56,127 nt of DNA from Mesorhizobium ventifaucium (GTDB lineage Bacteria; Pseudomonadota; Alphaproteobacteria; Rhizobiales; Rhizobiaceae): the NCBI RefSeq assembly GCF_935822925.1, contig NZ_CAKXZS010000089.1, forward strand, positions 1 to 56,127, read 5' to 3'. Position 1 is the stretch's first letter. Each line of letters begins with the position of its first letter. The notes under the pieces are model-generated. The model did not search any database. It was not told the origin of the DNA and was given only the letters and a program-made list of their open reading frames with translations. Positions 8,155 to 16,727 of this stretch are shown here, piece after piece. A program made the position numbers and the translations under genes.

Positions 8155-8762
8155 TGTTTAATCGAAAGCAGGCGCCGACCACCGACGCATCGGACATTCC
8201 ATCAGTCGAAGAAATCTCACCGCGTCTTGCCGAGATTGCCACGCTGCGAACGGCGCTTGGACAGGAATCGGCCAGTCTGCGCCAGGAGGAATTTATCCTC
8301 GCGCAAGAAGACGGACCTGAATTGGTCGACGGTGCCAGAGAGGCGCGCGTTGCGGCCATCTTGGGCTTGGCTCCAAAGACCGTGACAGCACCACGATCAC
8401 AGCGGCGTCAGCAGATCGCTACCCGGCTCCGCGATATCGAAGAAGCCGGTGACATACTCGCGCGCGAGGTGACAACCGAAAGAAACCGCGCCACCGCAGT
8501 CATCAAAGATCGCCTGATGCCGGAATACAAACGGCAGATTCGCGGACTTCTCGACGCATTAATCGCCGCTCACACGGCGCAAGTCGAAATTCGCAACTTT
8601 GCAAGTCAGGTCGAAGATGCCGGATACAACACTGGCTGGCTTGACGCACATCCTTGCCGTTGGCTCGACATTGGACCAAACAGCAATATCGGCCGGTTTG
8701 TCGATGAGAAAAGGAAGGCCGGATTCATTGCCGACCGTGACATTCCGGGAGAACTCAAATGA
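8154..8762 (+). CDS. Coiled-coil phage protein, unknown function
   Basis: A 202-residue highly helical protein. Residues 15-60 and 85-140 are rich in Glu, Arg, Ala and Leu with heptad-like spacing (SPRLAEIATLRTALGQESA, EEAGDILAREVTTERN), so it is probably a coiled coil. It is coupled at both ends: it starts in the TAATG of the previous gene and ends in the ATGA of the prohead protease gene. That places it in the head/packaging operon. No catalytic motif is visible. Confidence 0.7.
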   Translation: MFNRKQAPTTDASDIPSVEEISPRLAEIATLRTALGQESASLRQEEFILAQEDGPELVDGAREARVAAILGLAPKTVTAPRSQRRQQIATRLRDIEEAGDILAREVTTERNRATAVIKDRLMPEYKRQIRGLLDALIAAHTAQVEIRNFASQVEDAGYNTGWLDAHPCRWLDIGPNSNIGRFVDEKRKAGFIADRDIPGELK

Positions 8763-9514
8763 GCCGCGCGCCCATCGTAATACCGGATCTTGAGCGTCAC
8801 GCTGCCCGCGCGCATACCGCTGTCCGGCTTGGCGCTCGCCTGCCAGGTGGCGTTAGCGGCCTCATGCTGGCCAATCACGCTGAGAGCTTGATGGAGCGGC
8901 CAGCAGTGCGTGGGTTTGCAGCCACGTATGGCACGCCGTTTTACCATAAGGGTGTTTTGACCGCGCTCATGCCGGGGTGCTTCTCCGCTTCCTTGGCGTC
9001 GAGGGGAAATGTTGAGTTCCAGCTCGAGCACGATGACAATATTGTCTTCGGATCGACGGCCACCGGCCTTGCTTTCATCGACACACCGGATGGCCTTGCA
9101 TTTGAGTTTCCCGTGCCGAAGTCACAAGCCGGAGCCATCTTGCTCAGCATGGTAGCCAGCGGCGATCGGCCAGACATCAGCGTTTCCGCGGACATTGTCG
9201 AGTCAACCACTCGCCAGTTTCAGGGCCACGACGTTCGAGTGGTCACTAATGCTACACTGCGCGAGATATCGGCATGCCGTGATGGCGCAATCGGCGAGAG
9301 CCATGTCCGCCTCGTGGACCTAGCCGAGGCACCGTCATTGCGCCAAGAGCTTGAGAGTGGCGTCGTGGCCTTCATGGGCCGACATAATGAACGCATGACG
9401 AAGGGCAAGGCTCTGTCTGCCCAGCTCGCTAAGATGCTGGACCAAGCGGAAACTGCCACTCCCCGAGGACGGCTAGTCTACACTGTCGACGGCCACCTCG
9501 TAGCACCGGACTGA
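8759..9514 (+). CDS. HK97-family prohead protease
   Basis: A 251-residue protein of the HK97 prohead maturation protease family (U35/S78 serine protease fold). The family look is in RGFAATYGTPFYHKGVLTAL near residue 50, FQLEHDDNIVFGSTATGL near residue 85 (probable active His) and ISVSADIVES near residue 140 (probable active Ser). In complete phages it cleaves capsid protein and scaffold and lies next to portal and major capsid genes. Here neither is present: upstream is a coiled-coil protein and downstream a small terminase. It starts inside the preceding stop (ATGA). Confidence 0.85.
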   Translation: MSRAPIVIPDLERHAARAHTAVRLGARLPGGVSGLMLANHAESLMERPAVRGFAATYGTPFYHKGVLTALMPGCFSASLASRGNVEFQLEHDDNIVFGSTATGLAFIDTPDGLAFEFPVPKSQAGAILLSMVASGDRPDISVSADIVESTTRQFQGHDVRVVTNATLREISACRDGAIGESHVRLVDLAEAPSLRQELESGVVAFMGRHNERMTKGKALSAQLAKMLDQAETATPRGRLVYTVDGHLVAPD

Positions 9515-9515
9515 T

Positions 9516-9580
9516 GGGCGGGGGTGGGTCGAATCCCTAGGTCGATTCCAGCCGGTACCGCGTGCCCCCCACAGCGTTAG
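9516..9580. other. Conspicuous GC-rich block upstream of small terminase, candidate packaging (cos) site
   Basis: The 148-bp gap between protease and small terminase contains a G-run/C-run block: GGGCGGGGGTGGGTCGAATC, then CCGGTACC and GCGTGCCCCCC. In many phages with P27-type terminases a similar GGGTC...CCGG block sits just ahead of the small-terminase gene and is suspected to be the packaging start. The identification here is from position and pattern only. Confidence 0.35.
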
Positions 9581-9662
9581 CGCGTGCTGCCCCGAATCGA
9601 CTGGTGAGTTTGTCGGCGCTATGCGCTGCAAGGCTTCAGCCAGCCAGAAACCGAGAAAAGAC

Positions 9663-9998
9663 ATGGAAAAGCACAAAATCCCCGGCCATCTTCGGCCCGA
9701 AACTCGCAAGTGGCTACGTGGAATTCTTGCCGACTTCGAACTTGAAAGCCAGGATTTTCGAGTGTTGGTGAAGACTGCCGAGGCGTTCGACCGCTCCGAA
9801 CAGGCGCGCGAAGCGCTGGCGGCTGACGGGCTAACCGTTGTCGATCGATACGGCACGCCGAAAGCGCACCCGTGCGTAGCCATCGAAAGGGACAGCCGCA
9901 CGGCATTCTTCCGCGGCCTGCGCGAGCTTGCGCTCGGTGTAGATGCACCTGAGGCGCCACGAGCGGCTCGCACGCGTGATTACGGATCGCGGCGCTAG
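9663..9998 (+). CDS. Phage terminase small subunit, P27 family
   Basis: A 111-residue protein. HLRPETRKWLRGILADFELE, then VKTAEAFDRSEQAREAL and TVVDRYGTPKAHPCVAIERD are the three blocks characteristic of P27-type small terminases, in order and at normal spacing. The protein recognises the packaging site and hands DNA to the large terminase. The start at MEKHKIPG is chosen because the longer frame adds a non-conserved leader overlapping the candidate packaging block. No large-subunit gene follows; the usual position is occupied by a 75-residue protein and non-coding DNA. Confidence 0.87.
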   Translation: MEKHKIPGHLRPETRKWLRGILADFELESQDFRVLVKTAEAFDRSEQAREALAADGLTVVDRYGTPKAHPCVAIERDSRTAFFRGLRELALGVDAPEAPRAARTRDYGSRR

Positions 9999-10000
9999 AA

Positions 10001-10228
10001 ATGCCGATACGCCGCAAGGTCGATAAACGGCGCGACGGCATGCCTGTCGAGAAGTTACAGCTTATATGGGGATTTTGGGCCAGGCAGAATTTTTGCCAAC
10101 TTACCGGCCTGCATCCACCTGAAGAAATCGCGAAGGCGCGTCTTTCCGAGGCCGAAGAAGCCGAATTGGGGCGGCTGCACGAAGAGTGCGAGGCGGCGGG
10201 CTACGATCCGCTGCTGGCGTGGTGCTGA
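10001..10228 (+). CDS. Small phage protein next to terminase, unknown function
   Basis: A 75-residue protein starting 2 bp after the small-terminase stop, hence the same transcript. It has an N-terminal basic stretch, then LQLIWGFWARQNF and a C-terminal acidic helix (LSEAEEAELGRLHEECEAAG). I do not recognise a family; short proteins with a terminal D-P-L-L/W motif do occur between small and large terminase genes in phages. Its stop is followed at once by the gap where the large terminase would be expected. Confidence 0.65.
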   Translation: MPIRRKVDKRRDGMPVEKLQLIWGFWARQNFCQLTGLHPPEEIAKARLSEAEEAELGRLHEECEAAGYDPLLAWC

Positions 10229-10689
10229 GCGGCGAGCCGGTACGTGCTGCCCAGACGGTATGCACCGCATGGCAGGATGAAGCGGCGCGCCATCTGTTCA
10301 ACGGACATTTTTTTATCTCCATCGGTGATTGCCGACGGCTCGCTCAGTTTACGAGGCCGAGCTTAAAAGTCGAATGAAAGCTGGCGAGGCCACGACCTAA
10401 AATGAGCACACACATGCTCAAGTCGGCCAAGGCGCGTACGAAAGTACGCCCTAACGCTCACCACTTTAGACTTCAACGTCGACATTTGACGTTCCCTGTT
10501 TTCTAAGGCGGAAGGAAGTCCGCCACTCCAGCGCAACTTTATTGCAGCGCCGTGCTCCGTGTGAGTACACCCGAAGCTGCCTAGAAAGCAGGTTGCCGTC
10601 GGCAATCACCAGTAGAGATAGCTGATTCACGCACGACAACATGCACCCTTTGTGCGTGTGCTTCCCCGCTTTTCACAGGATCCCTCAAC
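10229..10689. other. 461-bp gene-free interval with stacked hairpins, where terminase/portal/capsid genes would be expected
   Basis: No convincing gene in any frame. Three perfect hairpins follow one another: TGAGCA/TGCTCA (10403-10420), GCGTAC-GAAA-GTACGC (10434-10449) and AACGTC/GACGTT (10475-10493). A fourth pairs CACGCAC with GTGCGTG near 10628-10660. The 5' end (10242-10272) is one arm of a 31-bp inverted repeat shared with 18526-18556 and in one frame encodes GTCCPDGMHRMAG, so it is probably the tail of a decayed copy of the Cys-rich gene at 18437. A structured RNA or a deletion scar both remain possible. Confidence 0.5.
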
Positions 10690-11112
10690 ATGACACTGAA
10701 TTCAGTCACCGCCCGATTTGGCGGTCGCGACGTCACGTTCAAAATCGACCGCCAGGACTTGCCGCTCTTCGAAGCTTATGCCGGCATTCCGGCCTATGAA
10801 ATGTTCACCCGCATCACGGCCGGAAAATGGACAGTCGAAAACCTCAAGAGCGTTCTGACATTCGCTTCTGTTCCGGCTGGCAAGCTTGCCGAACTGCGGC
10901 AATTCACTGGCGTACTTAGACGCATGGCGTCAAGCGACACCGGACTATTGGACAGCTATTTCAAGGGATGTGCCCCTCTTGTTAGACGAACGCTGAGCTC
11001 CAATCCTGTCGCCCAATACGCGCTGCTCGCGCAGGCGATCTTGGCCGGTGCTTTGTTCGGCATCACTGCTGCGGACGCGACATTCAGCGACAGCACGGCC
11101 GATGGCGAATAG
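10690..11112 (+). CDS. Phage tail-module protein (tail assembly/minor protein-like), unknown function
   Basis: A 140-residue protein (MTLNSVTARFGGRDVTFKID...). The N-terminal beta-rich segment (ARFGGRDVTFKIDRQDLPLFEAY), followed by helical parts, resembles small gene-transfer-agent/tail-chaperone-like proteins encoded just upstream of tail genes. The C-terminus is Ala/Leu-rich (AQYALLAQAILAGALFGI) and could be a buried helix. It overlaps the next frame by 11 bp and lies two genes before the tape measure. That position supports a tail assembly role but does not prove it. Confidence 0.6.
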   Translation: MTLNSVTARFGGRDVTFKIDRQDLPLFEAYAGIPAYEMFTRITAGKWTVENLKSVLTFASVPAGKLAELRQFTGVLRRMASSDTGLLDSYFKGCAPLVRRTLSSNPVAQYALLAQAILAGALFGITAADATFSDSTADGE

Positions 11113-11530
11113 CGGCCTGCGTGATTTTGAACGGCGGCTAAGGGCGCTGCCAGCGGCAGCCAAGCGGGCTGCTGCTGTGGCCTTGAACACGTCAGCAGAC
11201 GAGCTTGTGAGAGCACAGCGCTTCCTCGCACCCCACGACGATGGCGATCTTCGTGCATCCATAAAATGGCGGCAGACGGCCGAGCTTACCCGCACCGTAG
11301 AGGCAGGCGGTGAGGCTACAACTAGGGCGGCCCGTGCCGGCCAAGGCGATTATGACTACGCTCTGTATGATTGAGCGCCACCGCCTTGATGCGCAGCTCA
11401 AGAATTCGGCACGGAAGACACGCCCGCCCAGCCGTTCTTCTGGCCGGCTTATCGACTGACAAAGAAACGTATTAGAGCGCGCATTAAGCGGGCGATCAGC
11501 AAGGGCGTGAAGGACTCCTATGCCAAATGA
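11102..11530 (+). pseudogene. HK97 gp10-like head-tail/tail-completion protein, interrupted by two in-frame TGA codons
   Basis: The frame begins MANSGLRDFERRLRALPAAA and runs with the HK97 gp10 pattern (ADELVRAQRFLAP-DDGDLRASI) to YDYALYD at 11371. Stop codons follow at 11372-11374 and 11387-11389. Beyond them the same frame continues with EFGTEDTPAQPFFWPAYRLT, the hallmark C-terminus of the family (EFGT...PFFRPA), to a stop at 11528. The interruption is a short extra segment, not a frameshift, because both halves are in one frame. The product is therefore broken unless the stops are read through. Confidence 0.8.
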
Positions 11531-13430
11531 TTCACCCAAATTATCAGTCGATCTAGAAGCCCGCATAACTGCATTCGAGAAGCAGCTTAGGCGGGCCACC
11601 GCCACAGCCGATCGACAATTCGGAGCGATCGAAAAACGCAGCGCAGCTATGACGTCTCGCCTGGACGGGCAGTTCGCCAAGATCGGCAGCGGGTTAAAGG
11701 GGAATGTTCTCGGCTTTTTCACAGGCATTGGTAGTGGCGCGTTGGCAGCACTGGCGCCTGTTGCACTGTTCAACACCGCACTCAAGACTATCGATGACGC
11801 TAGCCGCTTGGTGGACGTTGCGGACAGGATCGGCCTGACGACTACGGCGCTTCAGGAACTCTCATTCGGATTCAGCCAGGCTGGCGTTGACCAGGCCACG
11901 TTCGAAACTGGCATGGAACAGTTCAGCAAAAGGATTGGCGAAGCGGCGACGAAGGGCGGGCGGCTTGCCGACATCCTGAAGGCCAACGGAATTGCCATTC
12001 GCGACACCAATGGGCAGATAAAGTCCTCAGAGCAATTGCTTGCGAGCTATGCCGAACTGGTGCGCAACGCCGCGTCTGAGCAAGAGCGGATGGTGCTCGT
12101 TACCGAAGCCTTCGGCAAAGGCGGCGGCGACTTCCTAAACGCTCTTAAGGACGGTGCGGCCGGCATTAACGGGATGGCAAAGGCCGCCGAGGATGCAGGT
12201 GGCGTCATTGACGAACAATTGCTCCGGCGTGCCGAGGAGATGGGTGACCGCTGGGACGCGGCGTGGCGTCGATTCAGCGTAAGTGCGCAGTCGGCAATCC
12301 TGACCGCTATCGAGGGACTAGACGGTCTCAACGGCCGGATGCAAGAATTTCTAAAGAACCGACAAGCAGCCGAAATGGGCGCCTTGGCGGGTTCGCTGGC
12401 CGGTCAACCGGGTGATGTGGTCACAGGGCCAGGCCGGAGCGGCAAGCCTGACGCCATAGATACGCGCATAGCGCAGGCGTTCGGCGGTGAGATCCAGAAG
12501 GCCGACACGGCCTTGGTCGAAGCGCTGCAAAAGCGATACGGCACCGCGGCAAGCAAGGCAACCGTCATTCCCGGTGAGAAATCATCGGGCGGCGGCGGAG
12601 GTGGTGGGCGTAACGCGGCTGCGGCTGCGGCTTTGCGCGAAGCAGAAGCGGTTCTGAGGGTCATCGAAGGACTGAAGGAAGAGCAAGCCCTTATCGGTGC
12701 CACTGAAGTCGAGCGCGAAAAAGCGAACGCTCTTCGTCAGGCGGGCACCGCGGCCACGGCAGAGCAACGTGCCGAGATAGAGCAGCTTGTAGAAGCGATT
12801 TACCACGAGCGCGAGGCCACGGAAGCTGCAGCCGACGCCTCGCAAGAGTTGCGTGACATCGGCAAGGACGTGCTGGGCGGAATGATCTCCGATCTACGAT
12901 CGGGCCAGTCGGGTGCAGAAGCCTTGGCGGGCGCTTTGGACAAGGTCGCGTCGAAGCTGCTCGATATCGGCCTAGATAGCCTCTTCAGCGGCAGCGGTGG
13001 TGGCCTGGGCGGCATCTTCAGCTTGTTTGGCTTTGCCAAGGGTGGATACACCGGTAACGGCGCTAAGAACCAACCAGCTGGCATCGTACACCGCGGCGAG
13101 TACGTCTTTTCAAAAGCGGCCACTGAACGCATCGGCGCCGGCAACCTCGAGGCCATGCACCGCGGCTATGCGTCGGGCGGCTTGGTAGGAAGTATTCCGT
13201 CCATTATGCCGAGCGTGCCGCGCATCACGCCTGCCGCCAATCAAAACCGGCCGCAAGTGGTTGAGCTTCATGTCGTCGGAGAGCCGGGGCCGGAGTTCAT
13301 CCCGACCATTCAGGCGCACTCGCGGGACGTGGCGGTCAAGGTCACACAGGCCGGGATTGGGCAATACGACAAAAGACTGCCGGGCAAAATGCCGGGTCTT
13401 ATAGCCTCTGCGCAATCGCGACGCCTCTAG
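11520..13430 (+). CDS. Phage tail tape measure protein
   Basis: A 636-residue protein with tape-measure architecture. An N-terminal amphipathic region (LSVDLEARITAFEKQLRRAT) precedes a Gly/Ala membrane-like stretch (residues 60-85). Long helical segments follow, including LVDVADRIGLTTTALQELSF, a motif frequent in tape measures, and a seven-glycine linker near residue 363. The C-terminal block reads FAKGGYTGNGAKNQPAGIVH then RGEYVFSKAATERIG, which caps many lambdoid and HK97-like tape measures. Its length would predict a siphovirus tail of roughly 95 nm by the usual 1.5 angstrom per residue rule. It overlaps the broken gp10-like frame by 11 bp. Confidence 0.92.
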   Translation: MPNDSPKLSVDLEARITAFEKQLRRATATADRQFGAIEKRSAAMTSRLDGQFAKIGSGLKGNVLGFFTGIGSGALAALAPVALFNTALKTIDDASRLVDVADRIGLTTTALQELSFGFSQAGVDQATFETGMEQFSKRIGEAATKGGRLADILKANGIAIRDTNGQIKSSEQLLASYAELVRNAASEQERMVLVTEAFGKGGGDFLNALKDGAAGINGMAKAAEDAGGVIDEQLLRRAEEMGDRWDAAWRRFSVSAQSAILTAIEGLDGLNGRMQEFLKNRQAAEMGALAGSLAGQPGDVVTGPGRSGKPDAIDTRIAQAFGGEIQKADTALVEALQKRYGTAASKATVIPGEKSSGGGGGGGRNAAAAAALREAEAVLRVIEGLKEEQALIGATEVEREKANALRQAGTAATAEQRAEIEQLVEAIYHEREATEAAADASQELRDIGKDVLGGMISDLRSGQSGAEALAGALDKVASKLLDIGLDSLFSGSGGGLGGIFSLFGFAKGGYTGNGAKNQPAGIVHRGEYVFSKAATERIGAGNLEAMHRGYASGGLVGSIPSIMPSVPRITPAANQNRPQVVELHVVGEPGPEFIPTIQAHSRDVAVKVTQAGIGQYDKRLPGKMPGLIASAQSRRL

Positions 13431-13443
13431 GAAAGGGAATCCC

Positions 13444-13548
13444 ATGGAACCAATACCAGACCCAGAAACAGAAGACGACGATACCGACGACCCTGGCACG
13501 CCATTCGACGACGGCAGCACATTTGATGATGGCTCCGGATTCGACTGA
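13444..13548 (+). CDS. Very small acidic phage protein
   Basis: A 34-residue peptide starting ATG at 13444, preceded by GAAAGGGAA. More than a third of residues are Asp or Glu (ETEDDDTDDPG), followed by FDDGSTFDDGSGFD, a degenerate repeat of FDDGS. It lies 13 bp after the tape measure and before a hairpin terminator, so it belongs to the tail operon. Function unknown; small acidic proteins with DDG repeats occur at this position in other rhizobial phages. Confidence 0.55.
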   Translation: MEPIPDPETEDDDTDDPGTPFDDGSTFDDGSGFD

Positions 13549-13564
13549 TTAAACAAGCACTGCC

Positions 13565-13612
13565 GGCATGCCGGATTTTTTAAGGGCTCGCTTTTCGCGG
13601 GCTTTTTTCATC
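13565..13612 (+). terminator. Terminator-like hairpins after the tail genes
   Basis: GCCGGCATGCCGGATTTTTT is a short GC hairpin followed by a T-run. It is followed at once by GGGCTCGC-TTTT-CGCGGGC with a second T-run of six. The second stem has one G-T wobble. They separate the tape-measure transcript from the fibre gene starting at 13630. Confidence 0.6.
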
Positions 13613-13629
13613 TTTGGGACAATAAAATT

Positions 13630-14643
13630 ATGGCGAATGAAGTAGCTGCAGCATTTAACGATGCGTGGCGTGATTATGTCACTGAAGGTGTGCCGTCGAG
13701 CGGACCAAACAAGCCTCTAAAATCACAGATCCGTGGCATTGGTCCGATTGTCGATGCGCAATTTGTGCTGGTAAGAGAGGAGATCGCTGCAGTCGAAGCT
13801 GACACCGTTGCGGCGGTTGAGGTAATCACTGACGCGCTAAGCGAACGCGTTGATGACGTGGAGGCGATAGCCACTGCTGGCATTATTTGGACCACCCAGA
13901 CGATTAGGGTGCGCTCTACTGCCAACGTCGTTCTCGCAAATGGACTAGTGAACGCTGCGACGCTCAACGGAGTTACGCTAGCGACTGGAGACTTTGTCTT
14001 TCTTGGATCGCAAACCGCGCATGCGGAAAACGGCATCTACACTGTTGTGGCTGCTGGCGCGACGTCCCGCGCCGCTTTTGCCGACAGTGCGGCTGAACTG
14101 GCGCACATTGGCTTTGTTATACAAGAGGGCACAGACGGGACCGGTGAACGTTGGACGCTCCCGTTGGCGGCCGCCGACATCACGCTCGGCACAACGGCAC
14201 TAGTCTTTGCTGAAACCGGCATCGAGCCCGGCTATGCGGCGGAGGTTGAAGCGGCTCGTGGTGGCGAAGCAACGCTCAGTGATCGGCTTGACACTATCGA
14301 CGCTCGACCGTCCGGTTTCGAGGAATACGGCGTCGCGATCTATAAATCGGATGGTATTGAACTTGGCGGCTACTACGCTGAGCGGTCTGTCAGCGTCGAC
14401 CTGACGCTGATAAATCTCTTTGCGGAAATCATCGCCGGAGATGTCGGGTCGGAGGTGGATTTCTACCTGGCAGTCAATGACTCGGTAGCCTATGGACCGG
14501 CAACTGTCGTTCTGGGATCTCCGATAGATATCACGGGACTCTCGATTGCCCTCAGCGAGGGGGATAAGGTCTCCTTCTTTGTTCTCTTCGTAGATGGGGC
14601 TGTCACTGAGTTCTTTGTCAAGACCTTTGGAGAAATGTCATGA
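13630..14643 (+). CDS. Phage tail fibre-like protein
   Basis: A 337-residue protein built like a tail-fibre shaft. Residues 40-80 are a Val/Ala/Glu coiled coil (AAVEADTVAAVEVITDALSE). A beta-rich block (residues 90-200) has the pattern of phage adhesin repeats such as STANVVLANGLVNAATLNGV. A helical EAARGGEATLSDRLDTIDAR spacer follows, then a C-terminal beta domain. AARG.EATL.DRL spacers are typical of phage tail fibres. The stop overlaps the start of the tail-spike gene (ATGAGC), so both are probably made together, the fibre perhaps anchoring the spike. Confidence 0.8.
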   Translation: MANEVAAAFNDAWRDYVTEGVPSSGPNKPLKSQIRGIGPIVDAQFVLVREEIAAVEADTVAAVEVITDALSERVDDVEAIATAGIIWTTQTIRVRSTANVVLANGLVNAATLNGVTLATGDFVFLGSQTAHAENGIYTVVAAGATSRAAFADSAAELAHIGFVIQEGTDGTGERWTLPLAAADITLGTTALVFAETGIEPGYAAEVEAARGGEATLSDRLDTIDARPSGFEEYGVAIYKSDGIELGGYYAERSVSVDLTLINLFAEIIAGDVGSEVDFYLAVNDSVAYGPATVVLGSPIDITGLSIALSEGDKVSFFVLFVDGAVTEFFVKTFGEMS

Positions 14644-16727
14644 GCATGCTGCCATATAGCAACAGAGGCGCTCCGTTGACTCTGAATAGCGGCGGGTACT
14701 TCTCGAATGACGGCCACTCACAGTATGCCTGGTATGCCGGAACGCAGTACAACTCGCTGTACGATGCTGTATCGAACAAAACTTTCGTGGCTTACTATAC
14801 TGTGTTGATGGACGCTTTTAGACTGGTCCGTGTCAGGGCCTACGATCACACCGCAAAGACGTGGGGGCGCAGCCACAATGTAGGATTGCGTAGCTACGAG
14901 ATCAGTGACGACCACGGCGTCCCCGGCATGGCACTCAACGCCGATGGTAGACTTGTGGTTTCGTATGGAAACCACAACGGTAATTTCAGGCTGTCCGTCT
15001 CCACCAATCCTCGCGACGAAACATCGTGGAGTCAGGCAGCTGATCTAGTTGGTGCCTATACGTATCCGCACCTTGTGCTGCTTGCTGATAGCAGCATGGT
15101 TTGTTTGTTTCGCAAAAACTATATGACTGGTGAAGGGGGTTATACCAGCGATTGGAATAGTACCCTGGTATATAGAATACTAACGTTCGCTGGGACAGCG
15201 GTAACGGCCGGAGCGGAGGTTGAGGTCGGTGGAATGAATACGGAGCTTGGCAGCCGGTGGTATCAGAGCGCCGCCATACTGGGCGGCGACGGGCTTATAC
15301 ACCAGACCGCAAGTCGCGCCAATCATTCGGATACCATGCGGCTGAATGTCTACTATTATAAGATCGACATTGCAAACCAACAGTTAGTCTCCTTCGATGG
15401 TTTGACCAGTGTGCCGTTCCCCGTGACAAACACTGACATGACGGATACTTTCAAAATATACACGACAGCAGAAGGTAATACATCCAACACTCCGGCATTT
15501 GGTTTTGATGCTGCCGGTCGCTCGCATGTCGTAACGCATGAAGGTTACAGTGACCCAGGCGGAAATCCATACTATCCGCAAGACATCAAGCACATGGTCG
15601 GGTCTGCTGGTGTATTCTCAGCGGCAGTAACCATCGGGCAGAGCGACTGTCGATACAACTCGGAGGCGGTCGTTCCCATTGCCGATGGAGGTATCTGCGT
15701 TATGTGGATGAAGAATACCATCGGGGTCGATCAGCGCGGCGGCGATCTCGTAGGCAAGAACCTTGCCGCTGGCGGCGCGTCAACCGAATTCGGCCCGGAA
15801 ATAACCTTTATGAAGCAGGACGTGGATCGCTATGCACTCGACAGTTGCGCAGCGGTCAAGGACGGTCATGCAAATCTGAGGGTCATATTCATGGAGATGA
15901 CGCAAGAGCGCGTCACGGCATTAGCATCCGACCAGCGCTGCTATGCGTGGGGTGATAGGGGTATGGTGCCAGGGCGAGTTCGCCCGTTTGTAAAACCGAA
16001 GGCACTGACCGGAGATGGGTTCTGGCTCGATCTCTCCGACACTACCGCTGTATTCTCCGATGCCGGTGTGACGAATGCTGCTCTCGATGACAACGTAAAT
16101 CAAATAAATGACAAGTTCGGAACAGGGAACACTCTGTACAACGTGTCGGATACGTCATCCCCAGTACTTGCGAGAGTTGGAAACCAGTATTGCCTCCAAT
16201 TCAGCGCTGGTGGCAACGGAAGTAGATACCTTACAGGCCAGTCGAAAGCTTGGGCTGCTGGTGGGTATATGGTGACGGCCGTCTTGCGTCCCTTCCGGGA
16301 TGGCACCGCGATTGGGTCCGTTCTTAGTCTGGACCAAGGATCTGGAAACCCAAGGGTTGCCATACCGATCGATCTCAACACCGAAAATGTGCGAGCCACC
16401 ACGTTTAGCCTATCAGGGCCAACGATCCTGACGATCACCGATGGTGCAAACGTAGTAAAGCATGGCCAGGACCACATCATCCAATCCTACACCATCGGTG
16501 CTATGATGTATGTCTTCGTCAACGGTGTTCTCGTGGCATCCGGGACTAATAGCGGAGGAGTGGTTAATACGGCGGCGGTCCTGATGCGGATTGGTGCCAC
16601 CGCCGCCGCCACCCCGGCGTTTTTCTACATGGGCTTAATGACGGGGCTGATACATCGTGTAGGTGAGCAAACCCCGGAAATGCGGGATGCCGACTACGCA
16701 TGGGCTTTGGCCCAGTTGCCAAGTTGA
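14640..16727 (+). CDS. Tail-spike-like protein with BNR-type beta-propeller and C-terminal LamG-like region
   Basis: A 695-residue protein. The first 440 residues carry repeated aromatic beta-strand blocks and the segment ISDDHGVPGMALNADGRLVV followed by SYGNHNGNF. This matches the D-H-x-x-P...D-x-DGRLxV-x-x-GxH signature of the BNR_4 family, a propeller fold found in sialidase-like and polysaccharide-lyase-like proteins. The C-terminal 240 residues (GDGFWLDLSDTTAVF..., QDHIIQSYTIGAMMYVFVNG) look like a concanavalin/LamG-type beta-sandwich. Following the fibre gene, it is probably the receptor-binding depolymerase acting on host surface polysaccharide. Enzyme activity is inferred, not shown. 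Confidence 0.72.
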   Translation: MSMLPYSNRGAPLTLNSGGYFSNDGHSQYAWYAGTQYNSLYDAVSNKTFVAYYTVLMDAFRLVRVRAYDHTAKTWGRSHNVGLRSYEISDDHGVPGMALNADGRLVVSYGNHNGNFRLSVSTNPRDETSWSQAADLVGAYTYPHLVLLADSSMVCLFRKNYMTGEGGYTSDWNSTLVYRILTFAGTAVTAGAEVEVGGMNTELGSRWYQSAAILGGDGLIHQTASRANHSDTMRLNVYYYKIDIANQQLVSFDGLTSVPFPVTNTDMTDTFKIYTTAEGNTSNTPAFGFDAAGRSHVVTHEGYSDPGGNPYYPQDIKHMVGSAGVFSAAVTIGQSDCRYNSEAVVPIADGGICVMWMKNTIGVDQRGGDLVGKNLAAGGASTEFGPEITFMKQDVDRYALDSCAAVKDGHANLRVIFMEMTQERVTALASDQRCYAWGDRGMVPGRVRPFVKPKALTGDGFWLDLSDTTAVFSDAGVTNAALDDNVNQINDKFGTGNTLYNVSDTSSPVLARVGNQYCLQFSAGGNGSRYLTGQSKAWAAGGYMVTAVLRPFRDGTAIGSVLSLDQGSGNPRVAIPIDLNTENVRATTFSLSGPTILTITDGANVVKHGQDHIIQSYTIGAMMYVFVNGVLVASGTNSGGVVNTAAVLMRIGATAAATPAFFYMGLMTGLIHRVGEQTPEMRDADYAWALAQLPS

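Noticed and set aside
10363..10605. 80-codon minus-strand frame in the gene-free gap of the element
   Set aside because: No ribosome-binding site, no resemblance to phage proteins, and it runs through the stacked hairpins.
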